Shown: positions 1 through 12,651, counted from the stretch's first letter. The stretch: 64,000 nucleotides of DNA from Siphonodentalium dalli (GCA_032622095.1 CP136068.1:151493151-151557150); one strand, 5' to 3'. The notes: generated by a model from the sequence alone, not told the origin. Numbers and translations: made by a program.

Positions 1-1936
1 TCAGAATTATCTTTTCTTTTAGTAACGGTGGCATATTTGGAAGGGAGCGATATACGTCGTATTTTAGACAACTTGTACTTGCACCAGAGTCAAGTAATGC
101 CCTTATGCGTTGATTACCTATTTTAATAATTGTTGAACAAGGCGTTTGCTGTTGCAGTCCCTGTGGGATCTCTGCATGGTATTTGAGTTTAGGTAATGTA
201 TGCAATTGTATCTGTTTAGACTGGTTATTTATACTTTGACAGTTTTTACTTGGCTCATTATTATTATTTTGGTAAACCATTGCAATTCGATTAGTTTGTC
301 GTTGGTTTCGATTTTTAGTGTTTGCTTCGCTATTAATGTCCCTTTGTTTGGGAACGGTCTTATGTAATCGTTTATTCATATATGTTCTAACCTGACCAGC
401 GGGATTTCTATTTCTTATTGGGGAATGCACATGTTTGTTAATGCTCGTATCAGCATAAGATGTGTTAGGTTTCTATTTATTGGCCTGGTCTGAACGAGGT
501 CTCTGTTCTTTTGTAGTAACACGTGCTACTCTGGTGGTTAGGGTACCAGTGACTGGTTTACTTGCATAACTATTTTGCTTTTGGTAATTAGGTGCAAATC
601 TATTTATGGTCATATATTTTGAGGGTGTCTTGAATAAGTCTTTAGGTTGGTATCTCGCGCTCTGATATGACGTATTATGATGATGATTATGAATTTTAGA
701 ATGTCCTTGCGGCTTCTTCAAAGACATTCTTACATGTTTAAATATTGTTTGTTATTGGCGATGCGTCTTCGGCAATTTCGTATATCCTGGTTGTTCATCT
801 TACATAGTGTGCAAAACTGGCAATTCATTTTATTTGAGAAGTTTGGCCAGTTTGAGTTGTAGTCTATATTGTTTACTCGATCCTGGCGGATGTAATTGCT
901 TTGTTCATTAAAGTTAGTATTCTGAAAATTGGAAGGCATCCTGAATGGGGGATTTGGGTGATGATTTGCGCGGTGCACTTGTTTGTTAGTTGCAGAGAAA
1001 TTAGATATATTATTGTGCGGTCTCCATAGTATGGGACGGCGCCTAACATGATCAACTTCCATGGGTTGTGGGAAGGAGTCGTGAATTTGGTGTTGTTCAT
1101 TTGACGTAGATGTTCTATCACCATAGCGAAGTTTGAACCTCTGTTTAATGTTCATTTCTTTCATTGCGATCTCTGTGGCATGGTCGAGCGACGTTGGGTC
1201 ATCTTTAATTAAGGTATATTTGATGTGGTCATCGCGTATGCCATCCGCAAAAAATGTTACCAATTGTATTTGTACCGCCCGTGTATTTATTTCATCAATA
1301 AAGGCAGTGTTCTGCGAGTGAGCGAATTTTCTCTGCAAACATAGGTATTGTTTCCTGATGTGTTTGTTTTAATGTTCTCAACATGGCCAAATCCTGTGGT
1401 GCGTCACTGATTGCGCTGAAACGAGATCGCAACTGCGCTTTTAAATCAGGCCATGTGACCGTTAGTGTGCCGTTAACCGTATTTTCATTGATGTATCGCT
1501 GCACGAATTCGGAAACAGATGAACGACTTGTCTCGGCCGCTATTTTAATTATTGTTTCATCCTCTGCACCAAGTGTCGAAGAATATTTCTCTATTTCGTG
1601 CATCCAATTGGAAAATTCTGATGGTTTACCATCAACTGATCTAACCATTGCGTTCATACCTATAATAGCAGATACTGTTGCCTGTTAATGGGTAGCGGCG
1701 GAAGTCTCACGCATTGTCATGTTAAATTGGCCTATTTCTCGAGTTAATTGAGAGATGAGGGTATTTTGGGTGTCCTACGCGCTCGGAATTTGAAAGGATG
1801 GATTTGGTATATTTATGTCGTGCATGTTTGAATTACTGGCCGCGTGTAGGTGGGATTCTCGTTCCATATTGAAAGTTCGACTAAATAAACTATCTTGATT
1901 ACAATATTCCACGGATTCGGGTGGCGGTGGTTCCAT
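1..1936 (-). pseudogene. Gag-protease of a Ty3-like LTR retrotransposon, degenerate, cut by window edge
   Basis: Capsid-type Gag followed by a retropepsin; it would have assembled particles and processed the polyprotein of a retrotransposon. Reading starts at an ATG complementary to 1934-1936 (MEPPPPESVEY). It is open apart from two in-frame stops before the MNAMVRSVDGKPSEF block (near 1657). The Gag core runs to about 1300, where the frame shifts and continues to about 730, with a damaged zinc knuckle (CTLC then Q in place of the usual His, then C). Another frame change lies near 728 and a single TAG lies at 473-475. From there the frame is open to base 1 and contains the protease motif ALLDSGASTS at about 75-105, with IKIGNQRIR just before it. 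Reverse transcriptase and integrase would lie beyond the left window edge. The stops and frameshifts make it a dead copy. The Ty3 assignment is inferred from the Gag style and protease motif; BEL/Pao is the alternative. Confidence 0.85.
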
Positions 1937-2212
1937 GAAGGTTAATTAAATTTGATTGGGTTGAAAATTGTTTGGGGACAAGGGCCATACTACGCGAAAA
2001 ATTTAAGGTGCAAGTGGGTGTTAATTATCAAGCCTCTAACAAGGTGTGAAAACGCACATCTGGCAAAAATGAAAAGGTTTGACTCACCAAATCTTATGAA
2101 TAAACTGACTGTCACAACTGTCGAGTTCAAATTGTCTATTTTGTTCTTGTCTTGGATTATGTCGTCTTTTCTTCTTTTTCTTCTTTTTCGCCGTGTGTTA
2201 TCTTCAGGTTTT
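1937..2212. other. Untranslated leader or LTR-side sequence of the retrotransposon
   Basis: This lies immediately upstream of the minus-strand gag start. It should contain the primer binding site and 5' LTR end, but I could not identify a convincing tRNA-complementary 18-mer or LTR boundary. Confidence 0.3.
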
Positions 2213-2405
2213 CAATAAGCAATTTTATAATGTTCTCTTTTTGTGGCTGCGATCTTCGTTAAGCAATTTATAAATGTTTCTCTTCTTTGTTTGGTTGCAT
2301 GTGATCTTCAGTAAGCAGTTTATAAATGTTTCTCTTCTTTGTTTGGCTGCAATCTTCTCTAAGCAATTTATAAATATTTCTCCTCTTTGTTGGCTGTGAT
2401 CGTTA
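2213..2405. repeat. Minisatellite, about 43-53 bp unit, four imperfect copies
   Basis: The word TAAGCAATTTATAAATGTT recurs at about 2216, 2259, 2312 and 2360, each followed by a TTCTCTTCTTTGTTTGGCTGC-like tract. It lies upstream of the retrotransposon gag on the minus strand, so it may be an LTR or leader repeat. This is inferred from position only. Confidence 0.75.
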
Positions 2406-3590
2406 GGAACTTCGTTGTGTCGTGTCTAGCAGAACTGCATCACGGTACCATTTCATCTATGTGAAGGAATAAGGCTGTTCTCTGTATAATTTTTATCCAT
2501 ATCTAACATCAGATAGTAGCAGCAATGGGATGGCAAATGATACATAATGGTGAATCAATCTTAGATGCCATGGAAAGAAGGCGTCGCTTATTAATTAGAG
2601 AGCCGATGTTGGCATCTGCCAAATATGTCTGAAGAGCCAAAACTAATTGAAGAGTAGATTAATGTTTGGTTTATATATACGCTAATGACTTATAGCGGTC
2701 ATTAGTATCTTCCTTTGTTCGGTCCTGACCGATGGGTAAACTGATGTAGTTACATCAGACTTTCTCTTTGTGTTAATGTTGCATTCCTCATAGATTGTGG
2801 CCTCTCCAAGTCATGACCTTTCTAATTTGGTTGGGGTCACTATAGTTCAATTTACATGTATATTCCCTGTCTTCCCCTCCATAAGTTAAGATATATATAT
2901 TTAGTATGTACCATCACGTCCCTTGAATAAGAAAAGTGATAGGGTGCGTTACTCTACAATATACTTCGATGGAGTCAATGGATATGAACATGGAGTCAAT
3001 GGATATGAACGACTAACACCTATATGTGTATTTGTGATATCACACCGAATACAAGTCGTGTCAATATGAATAAAAGGTCAGCAGACCACAGTGTCCCCTG
3101 AAAACGTGGCCAGTCGATGCCGCTTTGTTGAGGAAATAAACAAAAGGGTTAATAACTCCGTAAAAAAAATAATTCCGTCATCTATATACATGTTGCACAT
3201 CTTCAATATATGGGCAACAATATTATGAAGTTTAAAATATCTGGGATGAAATCTGTAGGATGAGATGATTACACCATGAAGGTACTCAAAAGTGTGACGG
3301 ACGGACGGACGAACGGACCCCGTTTCTATAGTCCCCCAAAAATAATTGTTTCGGGGGACAATAACTTAGGGTTAGTCACAAGCATTTGGAGTCACGTTGA
3401 CTAACCCGCACTTTTCATTGAGTCACTACGACCAATGCAGGCCTTAGTCATAGTGACCATAATTCACGAAGAATAACTCTAATTGCATCACTGTCTAAAT
3501 GATGCTTACTATTCACTGCTAAATGTTCAATTTGCATTGCATCGCAGTTCAGTTAGGTGTATATAATTGAGCTAAAGTGATTGGAGGATA
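2406..3590. other. Non-coding stretch with small palindromes and simple repeats
   Basis: No gene is seen. There is an imperfect hairpin CTAATGAC...GTCATTAG at about 2681-2705 and a palindrome CTGATGTAGTTACATCAG at about 2741-2758. A 20-bp direct duplication (GGAGTCAATGGATATGAAC) lies at about 2970-3010. A GACGGACG tetranucleotide tract at about 3297-3320 is followed by a short inverted repeat GTCCCCC...GGGGGAC at 3332-3360, which looks like a transposon edge. Confidence 0.5.
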
Positions 3591-3742
3591 TGATATATAT
3601 ATCAGCACTTCACTCTCACACCTATGGCTCGACCATCATTCATTCATTCTCGATCCGGCAGCGCACTGGGACGGTCGCATGAGTTCTTGACGCACGAAGC
3701 CAGTGAAATGCTGTGAGTTATCTGTCGAAGGCTCGGTGGACA

Positions 3743-4515
3743 ATGGATTCATTTATAATCCCCACCGAGCTTTTGCATGCGCTGAGCTGTTTCCAGTCGA
3801 CTCGCTGTGTTAGCTGGACTCTCTATGCTAACAGGGGTCGACTGGAAGTTGTTTTGGACATCCAGGTCACTCCGGTAGAACCATCTACCGGCCGTGGCCT
3901 GGAGGGACCGGCCGGACTCCACCGGTCCGGGGCTAACCAGACCAGCTGGACCGGGAAGAATAAGACCAAGAGAAAGACACACTCGAGGCGACGCAGGGAC
4001 GCCGAACGAAAGGCCAAGTGGAAACGGAGAACTGAGAGACGCCCAGTTCTCCCCCACTTGGCCTCTGGCTCAGACGATCGACCTGCAGGCGCAGTTACCA
4101 CCAACAGGGACCGGGACGCCGATGACTTTCCGGATGTCCCGTTCGTCGTGGAGGACAGCGGAAATGGGGACACTGACGTCACCCCGGACGTCCCCGCCGC
4201 TGGCTTCGTTGTGGAGATGGCAACACCACCTGACCAGTCTTCACCAGGGGCGGAATCAACACACACCGTCCCTCCGACGCCGAGATACACGGAGAGGCCG
4301 GCGTCGCCTTCTGAGGATGAAAAAAGATAGCCCTGCTTCAAGCAATGTCAGAGCTACATGAAAGAATTAACAAGACCGTAGAAGAGACTGACAGAGTGCT
4401 CCAGATGTCCGACAGCAAAGACCAAGAACGGAAGGACAAATCGGCATCTCTATTCTCAGGGAAAAAGCCACCTAAAAAAAAGAAACACAAAAAGAAATCA
4501 TTTTTGATTGTATAA
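3743..4515 (+). pseudogene. Basic, proline-rich ORF of unknown function, one frameshift
   Basis: I do not assign a function. The first frame can be opened at a GTG (3713), but the first ATG is at 3743 (MDSFIIPTELLHAL), and it runs to a TAG at 4328-4330. From 4327 the next frame continues without a stop to 4515 (IALLQAMSELHERINKTVEE...). A single base lost in the A-run at about 4320-4325 therefore explains the break, and the intact product would be about 255-260 residues. In order: an N-terminal WTLYANRGRLEVVLDIQ stretch, a strongly basic segment (THSRRRRDAERKAKWKRR), a Pro/Thr/Asp-rich middle (PDVPAAGFVVEM, VPPTPRYTERPASPSEDE), a helical stretch and a lysine-rich tail (KKPPKKKKHKKKS). A TATA-like run at about 3590-3600 precedes it. 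The GC-rich body contrasts with its AT-rich surroundings and suggests a mobile or recently arrived sequence. From memory, similar ORFs recur as repeats in marine invertebrate genomes; this needs a search. Confidence 0.55.
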
Positions 4516-5597
4516 AAATGCTCTTTTTTTCTCTTTTTTTGTGATCCTTAAAATTAAAGCTCAAAAATGAGGGGTGAAGGAATAGACCTCTCGGTCTATT
4601 CGACCATCCCGGGGTTAGCCCCCCAAACCACAAACCCTGCTCCCATGGCTAAATTATTCGGATAAAAGGTTCTTATTGCATTGACAACACAACCAGCTCC
4701 GGAAGATTAACAGTTAAACAGGCGTACACCACACTAAATTTATACCTCTCAACAAACCAGAATTGAAATTTTTGTTTCAGTGGGTTGATTGAAAGTTTGT
4801 TCTGCTTTCAATTTGGTCTGATTCTGTATAATATATCATCTGGCTGAGTATTGTTATTTGTACACAATTTCCACCAAATTACATTTACACCTTCCTAGTG
4901 ACTCATACAAATTAATCATTATGATTCAACACTGGTCATTGTGACTAACGCAATTGTAGTCTAATGAACCAAGTATCTGGTGTGACTAACATCACCCTAG
5001 ACATTATGAACTAATATTCTTTCTCAGTTATTTTGACTAAACTAAGTTAATCATCCTGGGAACAGACGTTTGACTGACCTAAGTTAGACAGCGCAGCTCG
5101 TTATTGTTTACAATGTGGCTTCAGGAACTGGTCATTTGACAAGTATCAATAAAACTATAATGTAATAGGGAGTCACATCGTGAAACTTCAGTCTTGATGC
5201 GAATGTGTTCGATAGACAACAGTATGCACATTATCATGACATTTATAACAATCAACACATACTTTTGCAAATTACTGTATGTTGAGACACAACTATATCG
5301 CCTAGAGCCGGTATTATATTACCGATAGTTACAGTGGTCCAAAACTGTGCACCTTCATATATAGTGGCACCCGATCAACAGTAAGACTTAGTGATATTAC
5401 TACTATCAACGTTCGAGCCAAATACGAAATTCCACATAGGGCTCAATGTTAAATTTTGATCGCATATGTATCCAGCGAGATCATCTGATCACACCTAAAT
5501 TTTCGAACTAGGTCATATGTATACTTAGTATTCTTGTAAAATGTCCATATTGGTAAATGTAAAAACATAAGTGCACGTGCAGCCAGTAATAACTAAT
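4516..5597. other. AT-rich intergenic stretch
   Basis: After the lysine-rich ORF comes a T-rich run and a short inverted repeat GGAATAGACC/GGTCTATTC near 4578-4600. The rest holds scattered GTGACTAAC-type words but no gene, RNA or array that I can support. Confidence 0.4.
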
Positions 5598-5604
5598 CAT
5601 ATAA

Positions 5605-5665
5605 GGCAAGTAACGTGGTCAAAAAAATTAGTGTATGCATTTTTGTTGCCAGCAACATGATACAA
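5605..5665 (+). repeat. Left terminal inverted repeat of the foldback-like element
   Basis: It begins GGCAAGTAACGTGGTC, then an A-run, and ends GTTGCCAGCAACATGATAC. It matches 14643-14702 in reverse complement with about three or four differences. Similarity fades outside about 5598. Confidence 0.8.
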
Positions 5666-5739
5666 ACACTGCCGTCATTGCATTGTCACGCAGTCACCCA
5701 CGAAACGAGTTAAAACAAATTGGAGTATGCTTATTTTTT

Positions 5740-6405
5740 TCCAAGCCCCGAAACATGGCTACAGTTGCAACACACGAGCGACTCGATTTTTTCTAGAGGC
5801 ATCTAATTAGTGATACATGCAACATGGCTATATGGAATTTAGTTCTGAGAAAACATTGTTAAAAATTGTTTTGTAGCTCTGAAACATCGTTACAGTGGCA
5901 ACAAACGAGTGACTTTATTTTTTAAAAGGCATCTTTTCAATGAAACATGCAACATGGCTATATGGAATTCAGTTCTGAGAAAACATTGTTAAATTTGCTT
6001 TGTAGCCCCGAAACGTGGTTACAGTGGCAACAAACGAGCGACTTGATTTTTTTAAAGGCATCTTTTCAATGATACATGCAACATGGCTATATGGAATTCA
6101 GACCTGAGAAAACATTGTTAAAAAGTAGTTTGTAGCCATGAAACGTGGTTACAGAGGCAACAAACGAGCGACTTGATTTTTTAAAAGGCATCTTTTCAAT
6201 GATACATGCAACATGGCTATATGGAATTCAGTTCTGAGAAAACATTTGTTATTATTGCTTTGTAGCCCTGAAACGTGGTTACAGTGGCAACAAACGAGTG
6301 ACTTAAATTTTTAAAAGGCATCTATTCAATGATACTTGCAACATGGGTATATGGAATTTAGTTCTGAGAAAACATTGTTAAAATTGCTTTGTAGCTCTGA
6401 AACGT
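5740..6405 (+). repeat. 130-bp satellite, left array, about five copies
   Basis: The marker TTTGTAGCYCYGAAACGTGG recurs at about 5872, 6000, 6131, 6261 and 6388 (128-131 bp apart), with GCAACATGGCTATATGGAATT and CTGAGAAAACATTGTTAAA in each unit. It is the reverse complement of the array at 12652-14545. Confidence 0.92.
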
Positions 6406-6990
6406 TGTGTAATAAAAAGACCACACGCAGTTCGAAATACTGGTGATATGGGTCGTCACGAACTTGTGAATATCGTGATAGGCCAAAACATGATGGCTAT
6501 AGTCATGTGGGCTCAATCTACAGTGCGAATACGCCCTTAATTGACACACTCGTGTGTTGAAGTTGGACTACAGTGACCGTTGTGTGATAAAAGGACCACA
6601 CGCAGTCCGAAATACTGGTGATATGGGTCATCCCGAACTTGTGAATATCGTGATAGGCCAACATATGATGGCTATAGCCATTTGGGCCCATTCTACAGTG
6701 CGGATACGCACTTAATTGACACAATCAAGGTTTGAAGTTGGACTACATAGTCCGTTGTGTAATAAAAGGACCACACGCAGTTCGAAATACTGGTGATATG
6801 GGTCATCACGAACTTGTGAATATCGTGATATAAAGGCGAACATATGATGCTTATAATCAATTGGGCCCATTCTACAGTCCGGATACGGCCTTAATTGAGA
6901 CAAGCATCGGTTGAAGTTGGACTACATTGACTGTTGTACAATAAAAGGACCACACACAGTTCGAACTACTGGTGATATGGGTCATCACGA
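6405..6990 (+). repeat. 176-bp tandem repeat family 1, about three and a half copies
   Basis: The marker CCACACGCAGTTCGAAATAC recurs at about 6421, 6597, 6772 and 6950, i.e. 175-178 bp apart. The array directly abuts the 130-bp satellite on the left and a second family on the right. Confidence 0.9.
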
Positions 6991-9180
6991 ACTTACGGTT
7001 ATGGGCCATTTTTTCGAGCAGCGTGTGGCAATTTTTGGGTGCGGGGTATACAGATGTACTTACAACCCAAAAATCAAGAGCAGGTATAGCCCACCGGTGG
7101 TGTGATTCGTCCCTAAGTGGTCGCATACCGTTACCGCGACTCGCCATGAAAGAGTTTCGTGCCACGTGATGACCCCAAATTAAATAGTTCGAGCTGCTTG
7201 TGGCAATTTTTGGGTGCGGGTTATACAGTTGTACCTACCGCCCAAAAATCAGGAGCAGGGGTAACCTACCGGTGGTGTGATTCGTCTTTATATAAGTAGT
7301 CACATATGGTTACGCGATTGGCCATGCACGTGTTTTGTGTCATGTGATGACCCAAACCCAATAGTTTGAACTGTGTGTGGCCATTTTTGGGTGCGGGGTA
7401 TACCGATGTACTTACAGCCCAAAAATCAAGAGCAGGGTTTGCCTACCGGTGGTGTGATTCGTCCTTAAGTGGTCAAATATGGTTACCGCGATTCGCCATG
7501 CACGAGTTACGTGTTGTCTGTGGCAATTTTTGGGTGCGGGGTAAACAGATGTACTTACAGCCCAAAAATCAAGAGCAGGGATAACCTACCGGTCGGCGGT
7601 GTGATTCGTCTTTATATAAGTGGTCGCATATGGTTACGCGATTGGCCATGCACGGGTTTCGTGTTACGTGATGACCAAAACTCAATAGTTCGAACTGCGT
7701 GTGGCAATTTGTGGGTGCCAGGTATACAGATGTACTTACAGCCCAAACATCAGGAGCAGGGGTAGCCTACGTGTGGTGTGATTCGTCCTTAAGTGGTTAT
7801 ATATGGTTACCGCGATTCGCCATGCACGAGTTTCGTGTCACGTGATGACCCCAAAATAAATAATTCGAGCTGCGTGTAGCAATTTTTGGGTGCGGGGTAT
7901 ACAGATGTACTTACAGCCCAAAAATCAAGAGCAGGGGTTGCCTATAGTGACCGGTGGTGAGTTTCGTCCTTAAGTGGTCGTATACGGTTACCGCGATTCG
8001 CCATGAACGGGTTTCGTGTCACGTGATAACCCCAAAATAAATAGTTCGAGCTGCGTGTGGCAATTTCTGTTGTACTTACAGCCCAAAAATCTGGAGCAGG
8101 GGTAACCTACCGGTGGTTTGATTCGTCTTTATATAAGTGGTCGCATATGGTGAGCTCGAGCTGTGTGTGGCAATTTTTGGGTGCGGGGTATACAGATGTA
8201 CCGTTCCTTAAAGCCCAAACATCTAGAGCAGGGGTAGCCTACCGGTGGTGTTATATGTACTTAAATGGTCGTATACGGTTACCGCGATTCGCCTTGAACG
8301 GGTTTGTATCACGTGATGACCCCAAATTAAATAGTTGTTCGAGCTGCGTGTGGCTATTTTTAGGTGCGGGGTATAGAGATGTTAGATGTACTTACAGCCC
8401 AAAAATCAGGAGTAGGGGTAACCTACCGGTGGTTTGATTTGTCTTTATATAAGTAGTCGAATAAGGTTACCGCGATTCGCCATGCACGGGTTTTTGTTAC
8501 GTGGTGACCCCAAAATTATTAGTTCGAGCTGCGTGTGACATTTTTTGGTGCGGGGTATACAGATGTACTTTATACAGCCCAACAATCAAGAGCAGGGGTA
8601 GCCTATTGGTGGTGTGATTCGTCCTTAAGTGGTTGGATATAGTTACCGCGATTCCCCATGCACGAGTTTCGTGTCACGTGATGACCCAAAACCAAATAGT
8701 TCGAGCTGCGTGTGGCAATTTTTGGGTGCGGGGGATACATATGTTCTTACAGTCCAACAATCAAGAGCAGGGGTAATCTTCCGGTGGTGTGATTCGACCA
8801 TAAGTGGTCGTGTACGGTTACTGCGATTCGACATGAACGGGTTTAAATAAATAGTTCGAGCGGCTTGTGGCAATTTTTGGGTGCGGAGTATACAGATGTA
8901 CTTACAGCCCAAAAATCAGGAGTAGTGGTAACCTACCGGTGGTATGGTCGTATATGGTTACCGTGATTCGCCATGATGACCCAAAATAAATATCTCGAGC
9001 TGCCCGTGGCAATTTTTGGGTGCAGGGAGTACATATGTACGTACAGCCAAAAAAATCAGAAGCCTGTGTAGTCTACCGGTGGTGTGGTTCGTCCTTAAGT
9101 GGTTACATACGGTTACCGCGATTCGCCATGCACTGGTTTCGTGTCACGTGATGACCGCATATTAAATAGTTCAAGCTGCA
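6990..9180 (+). repeat. Tandem repeat family 2, about 176 bp unit, about 13 copies
   Basis: The marker GTGTGGCAATTTTTGGGTGC recurs at about 7022, 7198, 7374, 7518, 7699, 7876, 8057, 8166, 8346, 8531, 8707, 8866 and 9006. Most spacings are 176-185 bp, with some shortened units. Most units carry a stem TTTTTGGG...CCCAAAAA around a GTATACAGATGTACTTACAG loop, and many carry an E-box-like GTCACGTGATGACC. The frames that appear open here are repeat translations. Confidence 0.92.
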
Positions 9181-9680
9181 TGTAGCCATTTTGGATCGGG
9201 GTGGGGTGAAGGGTGAATATATAGATTGGCTTGGGGCCACCCTATAACACCCTTGATTTGACCAAAATCGGTTAAAGGGCCGAGAATGGCATGGGTGTCC
9301 TAACTTAACCCCTCTGAACGGCGGCCATTTTGGATGGGTGGGGTGAGTTATGTGTGGAAAGTGTACCTTGTGTTCCACCCTACAGCAACTTTATTTAACC
9401 TAAATTGGTTAAAGAGCCGAGAAATGGCATGAGTGCCCAATCTGAATCCCAATGGACGGCGGCCATTTTGGATTCGGGTAGGAAGAAAGGGGTGAATATT
9501 TAGATTTGCTTGATGGTCGCTCTACAACACCCTTTATTTGACCTTGGCATGGGTGAGCCATTTGAACCCATCTGGACGGCAGCCATTTTGGATCGGGTGG
9601 GGTGACTGGGAAGTGTGGAAAAAGAATGTTGGGGACCACCCTACAACACCATTTGTTTGACCAAAATATAAACAAAAATT
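9180..9680 (+). repeat. 138-bp tandem repeat family 3, about four copies
   Basis: The marker GGCGGCCATTTTGGAT recurs at about 9183, 9321, 9459 and 9579 (spacing 138, 138, 120). Units also share GGGTGGGGTGA and CACCCTACAACACC. This is unlike the families on either side. Confidence 0.9.
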
Positions 9681-11090
9681 CGAATAAGGAATAAGGAATG
9701 TAAGTCACCTTCGCACATGCTCGCGGTTCGCAACCTCAGTATATAGTATAATATAATACAGAATATATGGTCGCGGGTCGCACCCCTCTCGCGGTTTCGC
9801 GATTACCTGACGAAATTCACAATCTCTATATATATATATACGAGAGGCCGATGTTTAAAAGTGGCGCCGCTTGAGTCCGAAATAGGGAGGGGATGGTATT
9901 TTAGCGCAAATTTTCAACAAATTGATACATTATTCTTCTCCACGATACGAGGAATATAATCGTGTGATCTAAATTGGTGCCATTTGGGTGAGAGATTGGG
10001 GGATATCTATGATAAGAATTTGTTTAGTTGCCAATTACCACCAAACTTATATAAATCATCTCCATTATATCATGCACGCCGGGGTCTAATGGACGTGGTT
10101 TAGATATGTCAAAAGTGGCACCTTCATTGTCATGCATGAGGAAGGGAGTTGCACCAAAGCTGACACAAATATCTTTAGCTTGGTGCTTTCCACCAAATTA
10201 ATACATGTTCTTTCTACTGATACAATGAATCAAATCACGTGGGTTAAAGACGCCACATTTGGTGCCGTTTGGGTCATGGATGGCGAGAGGAGATGCACTA
10301 ACATTGACAAGATTGTTTTATTCGCCGAGATCCACCAACGTTATATATAGTCATCTCCCTGGACATCTCCATATCGTTCTAAGGAGTTTTGGCATTCAAA
10401 TTTCACAATATCGACAAATGGTGACCAAATTAAGTCACTTGAAAATTATATCTTCTCAACTGTCATAATTATATGGGGATGTGAATCAGGTCATTCATAT
10501 AATGAGATAGCAAAACAGATACATAGACGAAAGCATTAAACGTATATATATCATTCTATTCAAGAGATACACATATTCTTCCAAACAAAATGAGGGATCT
10601 TGAACCGTCAGATGATTGCATGTTAGAATGGCTCATGTATATATTATAACACAATTGAGTATGTCCCATTAAATATAGTTTCCGCAAAAAATCTACAATT
10701 TGTCAAGAGGGATGGAAATATATAGGACTGTCAAAAATAGTGGTCACAGACTGCAGTCATATATATTTTCTTCTGAGATAAAAGAAAACATAGTCAGTAG
10801 GACATTACTTATCAGAATCCCCCAATAGTGACATCTGACAAGGGTATATCTGCCCGATACATAGGTTTCTTTAATTTATTAGAACAGACTCATCGCCTAA
10901 CATAAACCCAAACTCAAAAATTCAAAATACCGCTCTGTGTCGGCCACATGTAGCTGATATATCTGCATAGCAACATTTATTTTAAACTGAGAATACTTAG
11001 CCAGTCTAGCACCATGAACAGAGGAGCACCTGGACATTTCTTTAAACATCTGTATCTTCATGGCGATATGATAAGCAGGTGTCATCAACA
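9681..11090. other. Spacer inside the foldback-like element, weakly repetitive
   Basis: This includes a GC-richer patch with CTCGCGGTTCGC/GGTCGCGGGTCGC words and two loosely similar ~280-bp blocks sharing GGTGCCNTTTGGGT (about 9978 and 10260). No gene is supported. Confidence 0.4.
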
Positions 11091-11097
11091 TCTTAGG

Positions 11098-11175
11098 GCA
11101 GTGGCTATTCTCCACCCGGGTGGCGAATAGTCATATTACAAAGGAATCGCTATTCGCCACCGGGTGGCGAATAAC
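11098..11175. repeat. GGTGGCGAATA palindrome cluster
   Basis: TATTCGCCAC and GTGGCGAATA face each other around CGG at about 11150-11173, with a second GGGTGGCGAATAG just upstream at about 11120. The same GGTGGCGAATA word opens the units of the following satellite (11930-12570). Confidence 0.7.
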
Positions 11176-11279
11176 GTTTATATATTTTCTTTATTTGCTC
11201 CACATACGGATAGTATGATGATCTCGAGCATCATGAATAATGATTTTCAGTCCTTACCCAAAAGGCTGTGGGTTGGGAT

Positions 11280-12650
11280 GAAATATGGGAAGGGGGTTAC
11301 ATAACGTTTTTTTCTAACACTGGAACATCAAATACGATATAGAACCATATTTTCGCTCAAAATTATGTGATCTGTATGTCAGGTGGAGATGGTGGAGGGC
11401 ATGGGATGTTGCATAACTGATTGAGGATTTTAGGAGGGTTGGAAAGGGCAGATTATTTTCTGATAGATGTAAGGATTGTTGTATTATATTAGGCGTTCAT
11501 GGCATCGCAAGTGCACATTCTCTAAATTTAGAAGTACATTTGGGACAAATCTCTGTGATTGAAATTTGAGATGGGGGGGATAACTTTATTCTTAACACTC
11601 GGACGTCAATTAAGTTTCTTTCTTTGTGCATCATATTAGACGATCCCTAAATCATAAACAATCATTTTCTAGAACTGGAAGCGGAATTGCGAAAAACAAA
11701 TCTGCGATCTTAATTGGTTGGGTGTTGGGGAATTACTTTATCCTTAAAATTTAAATGTCAGATGAGTTTACATGACGCGAATAACTTTATTCTGAAAACA
11801 TGGATGTCAGATGAGTTTCTTGTTTTTATGCATTAGATTGGACGATCCTACAATCATAAACAATTATTTTCTGGAAGTGGATTCCGAACAAAAATCTGCG
11901 ATCTGAATTGGTTGGGGTGGCAGTGGTGGCGAATAACATTAATCTTAAAACTTGGATGTCAGATGAGTTTCTTGTTTTGCGAATTGCGAACAAAAATCTG
12001 CGATCTGAATTGGTTGATGGGTGGGGGAGGGTGGCGAATAAATTTATTGCCAAAAAAATTGTGATCTGCTTACACTTGGCGCTCATTGGATCGCAAGTGT
12101 TCAATCTCTAGGTTTAGAAGTACATTTGGATGTCAGATGAGTTTCTTATTTTGTACATTAGATCAGACGAGCATTCAATCATAACAATAATTTTCTGGAA
12201 GTAGAATTGCAAACAAAATTCTGCGATATGTATTGAGTGCGGGGTGGCGAATTGCGATCTGAAATGGTTGGTGGTTGGGGGGGGGGTGGCGAATACCTTT
12301 ATTCTTAAAACTTGGATGTCAGGTGAGTTTCCTTATTTTGTACATTAGATCAGACGATCCTTCAATTATAAACAAACATTTTATGGAACTGGAATTGCGA
12401 ACACACATCTGCGATCTGAATTGGTTGTGGGGGGGGGTGGATAATAACTTTGTTCATTAGATAAATGATCATTCATTCATAAACTTTCATTTTGTAAAAC
12501 TGGAAATCGAATTGCGAAGAAAAATCTGCGATATGAAATTATGTATTGGTTGGTGGGTGGTGGGGTGGCGAATAATTTATTCTTAATACTTGGATATCAG
12601 ATCAGTTTCTTCTTTTGTACATTAGGTTAGACGATCCTTCAATCATAAAC
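11280..12650 (+). repeat. Degenerate tandem repeat family 4, about 150-185 bp unit
   Basis: The marker TCTTAAAACTTGGATGTCAG with ATGAGTTTCTT recurs at about 11587, 11739, 11788, 11938, 12116, 12301 and 12573. It is accompanied by GCGAACAAAAATCTGCGATC and GGGGTGGCGAATA. Spacing is irregular, consistent with an old array with deletions. Confidence 0.8.
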
Positions 12651-12651
12651 A

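Noticed and set aside
3332-3360. GTCCCCC...GGGGGAC as a terminator-like hairpin
   Set aside because: Bacterial-type terminators do not apply here; it more likely marks a transposon edge, which I could not complete.
7366-8437. Several overlapping plus-strand open frames
   Set aside because: They are translations of the ~176-bp satellite; the repeated peptide simply follows the DNA period.
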